Below are positions 13,901 through 15,500 of a stretch of 15,500 bases of DNA, in pieces; the first letter of the stretch is position 1; each line of letters opens with the position of its first letter. The stretch covers positions 1 to 15,500 of the forward strand of contig CAMOHW010000005.1 of the NCBI GenBank assembly GCA_946615525.1, in the 5' to 3' direction. The notes under the pieces are model-generated. The model ran no database searches, had not been told where the DNA came from, and saw only the letters and a program-made list of their open reading frames with translations. This DNA is from an uncultured Clostridia bacterium (lineage in GTDB: Bacteria; Bacillota; Clostridia; Oscillospirales; CAG-272). The position numbers and the translations under genes were made by a program.

Positions 13901-15500
13901 TATCCGAGGTTCCAGGTAATGGTGTAGGTGCGAGCCGTTTCGGTCCACTGTGCCGTGTAGGTCACGTCACCGGTCACCGTAGAGAGAACTGCGTTCCAAC
14001 CTGCAAAGGTGTAATCGGTGCTTGCGCTCGATTCACGGGTCAGGTCGTCATGTGCAGGCATTGCACCGTAAGGAAGCGTGTCGGTTCCGATCGCCGTTTC
14101 CTCATAACCGTTCATCCAAGTCACCGTGTAGGTCTTGGTGGTAGCCGTCCACATTGCCGTGTAGGTCGCCTCACCGGTCACCTCTACAATCGCGGGCGAC
14201 CAGCCGGCGAAGGTGTAGGTGTACTGTGCGGTGTCGGCGGGAGCGGGTTGCTCGTCGTTCGGATATGCCGGAGTGGTTCCAAAGGCAACTTCCGAAGTGC
14301 TGACCGTTCCGTCATAATCTACCCAAGTGATGGTGTAGGTGCGCGGTGCCTTGCTATACTGTGCGGTGTAGGTTGCGTCACCGTTCACAGGAACAATGGT
14401 ACCCCAACCTGTAAAGGTGTAGAGATACTGTGCCGTTCCGGCTTTTGCAGGTGCGCCGTAGGTAACGGTGTCATATTCGGGCGTTGCGCCGTAGGCAACA
14501 TTCTCGGAATAGATGAGCGCGGTTCCGTTCATCCAGGTTACGGTGTATTGCCGTTTATGAGCGGTAAAGTTTGCAGTATAGGTCACGTTTCCGGTTACCG
14601 GAGGCAGCGAATCTTCAAGAGTGTAATCGGTCTCGCCTGCCGTCCAACCGGCAAACTCGTAGGTGTTGGCCTTGTCTGTGCCCTTGGTGGGAACCTTGCC
14701 GGTATATGCAGGAACGCTACCGTATGCAACCGTATCCGTTCCAAGAGTAACGTCGCCGTTCTTCCAGGTTACGGTGTAGGTCTTGGGCGTTGCCGTCCAC
14801 TGTGCCGTGTAGGTCACGTCACCTGTCACAGGGGTGATTTCTCCCCAACCTGCAAAGGTGTAATCATATTGATCAGACGAAGCGCGGATCGGCGTGCTGC
14901 CGTTGTATTCCGGCAGAGTTCCGTAAGGAACGCTCTCGTCGGTTTCCAGAGCGGTTTCGCTGTATCCGTTCTTCCAGATCACGGTATAGGATCTCAACGT
15001 TGCCGAGAAGGTTGCGGTGTATTCGACATTGCCGTTCACCGCTACAACTACGGGCGTCCAGCCGGCGAAGGTGTAGGTGTACTGCGCCGTGCTTGCCTTG
15101 AACGGAGTGGTTCCGGTGTATTCCGGAGTGGTTCCATATGCAACCTGTTTGGTTTGCAGAACTGCACCGTTTTCGTTCTTCCAGGTTACGGTGTATTGGT
15201 TGACCGTTGCGGTATAGGTTGCGGTGTAGGTCGCGTTACCAATTACAGGAACGATATCGTCATCCCAACCTGCGAAGGTGTAAGTGTACTGCGTTGTGCT
15301 TGCCTTGAGCGGAGTGGTTCCGGTGTATTCCGGAGTGGTTCCATACAGTGCCGAGGTGGTTGCGAGAACCGTTCCGTCCTCATTCTTCCAGGTGATGGTG
15401 TAGCTCCGTTTGATCGCATTCCATTGTGCCGTATAGGTCACGTCACCGGTCACCGATGCGATCTCGCCCCAGCCGGCGAACTCGTAGGTATATTCGTCGG
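10933..15500 (-). CDS. giant InlB B-type (Listeria-Bacteroides) repeat surface protein, 5' end outside window
   Basis: The frame is open to the window edge, giving over 1,520 visible residues, and no true start is seen. Residue numbers here count from the codon at 15453. A partial repeat at the edge is followed by thirteen full repeats of 68-80 residues (18-948). Each runs YTVTW, then a pseudo-glycine turn, YGTTP, a variable strand, YTFAGW, VTGDVTYTAQ(W/Y), and a basic linker. A degenerate fourteenth copy (949 to about 1021) follows. Then comes a non-repetitive acidic region of about 420 residues. Two membrane helices close the protein (about 1442-1466 and 1474-1497) with a short basic end, KIFRKNH. 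I see no LPXTG motif, so anchoring is probably through these helices. I find only one cysteine, in the last helix, as usual for exported Gram-positive proteins. The repeat family occurs in adhesins and other surface proteins; the ligand here is unknown. An antisense open frame here is an artefact. Confidence 0.9.
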   Translation of the reverse strand, partial: DEYTYEFAGWGEIASVTGDVTYTAQWNAIKRSYTITWKNEDGTVLATTSALYGTTPEYTGTTPLKASTTQYTYTFAGWDDDIVPVIGNATYTATYTATVNQYTVTWKNENGAVLQTKQVAYGTTPEYTGTTPFKASTAQYTYTFAGWTPVVVAVNGNVEYTATFSATLRSYTVIWKNGYSETALETDESVPYGTLPEYNGSTPIRASSDQYDYTFAGWGEITPVTGDVTYTAQWTATPKTYTVTWKNGDVTLGTDTVAYGSVPAYTGKVPTKGTDKANTYEFAGWTAGETDYTLEDSLPPVTGNVTYTANFTAHKRQYTVTWMNGTALIYSENVAYGATPEYDTVTYGAPAKAGTAQYLYTFTGWGTIVPVNGDATYTAQYSKAPRTYTITWVDYDGTVSTSEVAFGTTPAYPNDEQPAPADTAQYTYTFAGWSPAIVEVTGEATYTAMWTATTKTYTVTWMNGYEETAIGTDTLPYGAMPAHDDLTRESSASTDYTFAGWNAVLSTVTGDVTYTAQWTETARTYTITWNLGYEGAEETTTQVAYNTMPTHEIPVRPNSADGQYTYEFAGWTPAIVEVTGEKTYTAQWTEITRKYTVVWDLGYDTPAVEVVDYGTELDHADPIRPSSDSTDYTFVKWLDQNGNEIAIVTGDVTYTAQWTESPRKYTITWVDYDGTTLATAPVAYGTNPKYTGETPAKAADAQYTYTFAGWSPDQIGLDEGGKAIFSPVTGNATYTAQYYKTTKTYTVTWNYESGKQLVMEDVPYGTDLTAKAPTVGSWQDAQYTYTFSGWSPVVAPITGNTTYTAQYNATVRTYTVTWKNYDGTILETNPVNYGDRPADPGLTPTRPANAQYTYTFAGWDPEVVADEEAGTVMFNVVTGDVTYMATYSANLNSYTVTWDLAYVGVNGSNVTSETLTYGTIPVHADPIRPATATATYTFAGWSPAISMVTGNVTYTAIWKQVSRLTVTYVYNGEVIGAEQVDNGAKLQAIPATPEAPDETRTWTIGYYADNTKVEDLAAYVVRSNVTITLVYEATQTIRIWNEESKSYQEVEVTVTSGESLEDALAELPAWSGDPSYTPHLYRIGENGKITTADEMTGTVNDLSADGDYIVLYSPDYLKADENAEGGKKLFADLTRDEDNNWTVKLWDSATLGSDGKLKNKTDDANPNDFVLTVDPSAYGFDTAKSLTVQYGEGAKMEISGELMKEVRASEGKVRLSIKPVTEERTFSGANFPYADAPAHEVYDLELLIEIDEDDPTSGKKITDFQDGMAITVITVNIEALTETATRRTNAYILEDGKALADDLRVTVTDGAVTFYPPHFTEVAIVNEYFFGVEVEGSTDDAAVLIDGVDVGKGGFVPEGATLTSITAQPSAVAAANNNRVKGMMIGDEEVASESNMIMSAGDVTLKVTTVRPDGVYVNNGVVGEQQSGEYSLAIDSAEGTYYIQANKVDNDQATFSWMWLWILLIVLLLVAIIAMLYLIIMKKGLGPNIFTVIIVGLVQGFFMICLGAFALFSGKIFRKNH
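12610..15498 (-). repeat. tandem array of ~207-bp coding repeats
   Basis: Full units begin (5' end, minus strand) at 15402, 15195, 14988, 14778, 14547, 14337, 14130, 13926, 13716, 13506, 13266, 13059 and 12819. A partial unit continues to the edge. Unit lengths are 69, 69, 70, 77, 70, 69, 68, 70, 70, 80, 69, 80 and 70 codons. The YTFAGW and VTGxVTYTA cores are nearly invariant, while the middle strand varies. The longer units (77, 80 and 80) carry insertions in the same loop after the Trp. Confidence 0.95.
15091..15350 (-). repeat. near-identical segments in adjacent repeat units
   Basis: About 50 bases starting at the GTGCTTGCCTTGA element near 15088 recur 207 bases further right near 15295 with a single visible mismatch through GGTTCCATA. 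This is far above the similarity between other units at the DNA level and points to a recent duplication or gene conversion of these two units. Confidence 0.8.

Noticed and set aside
12610..15498. The repeat array as a CRISPR or intergenic satellite
   Set aside because: The 207-base periodicity is entirely in frame, encodes a known protein repeat and has no short identical repeat with unique spacers.

Overview
The window looks like chromosomal DNA of a spore-forming member of the Bacillota, most likely class Clostridia. The adjacent spoIIGA-sigE pair is specific to endospore formers. RNase Y, YmdB, PlsY, strong AAGGAGG ribosome sites and a perfect TTGACA-17-TATAAT promoter fit the same group. 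A very large surface protein made of Listeria-Bacteroides (InlB B-type) repeats is common in host-associated Clostridia. The G+C content looks moderately high for the group by eye, so a gut-type lineage is plausible, but the species cannot be named from this sequence.

Layout. (1) 1-1656, minus strand: the mother-cell sporulation pair spoIIGA (membrane aspartic protease) and sigE (pro-sigma-E). A Spo0A-box-containing promoter lies upstream of spoIIGA and a GC-rich hairpin lies after sigE at the window edge. (2) 1779-5189, plus strand, divergent from spoIIGA: a four-gene operon with an M24 aminopeptidase, plsY, a class I methyltransferase and a small unknown protein. It begins at an extended -10 promoter, has overlapping gene ends and closes with a hairpin terminator. 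(3) 5232-6011: an unknown protein with a weak PD-(D/E)XK-nuclease-like pattern. (4) 6047-9240: rny from its own consensus promoter, then fumC, each followed by a hairpin. (5) 9250-10818, minus strand: acyl-ACP thioesterase followed by ymdB, convergent with fumC across a bidirectional terminator. (6) 10846-10923: an intergenic segment that can fold as two hairpins closed by an outer stem. (7) 10933 to the right edge, minus strand: the 3' part of a giant repeat protein. It has thirteen full repeats of about 69 residues, one partial at the edge, one degenerate copy, a non-repetitive domain and two C-terminal membrane helices. Its 5' end lies outside the window.

Working together. Most genes are housekeeping: phospholipid acylation (PlsY), acyl-chain release (thioesterase), mRNA turnover (RNase Y), cyclic-nucleotide/RNA metabolism (YmdB), the TCA enzyme fumarase and peptide trimming. 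The sporulation pair forms a self-contained activation module in which SpoIIGA cleaves the pro-peptide from sigma-E. The least explained parts are the giant repeat protein, the nuclease-like ORF, the small protein overlapping the methyltransferase gene, and the branched intergenic structure. I see no CRISPR array, transposase, tRNA or rRNA. I find no convincing evidence of a wholly new multi-gene system.
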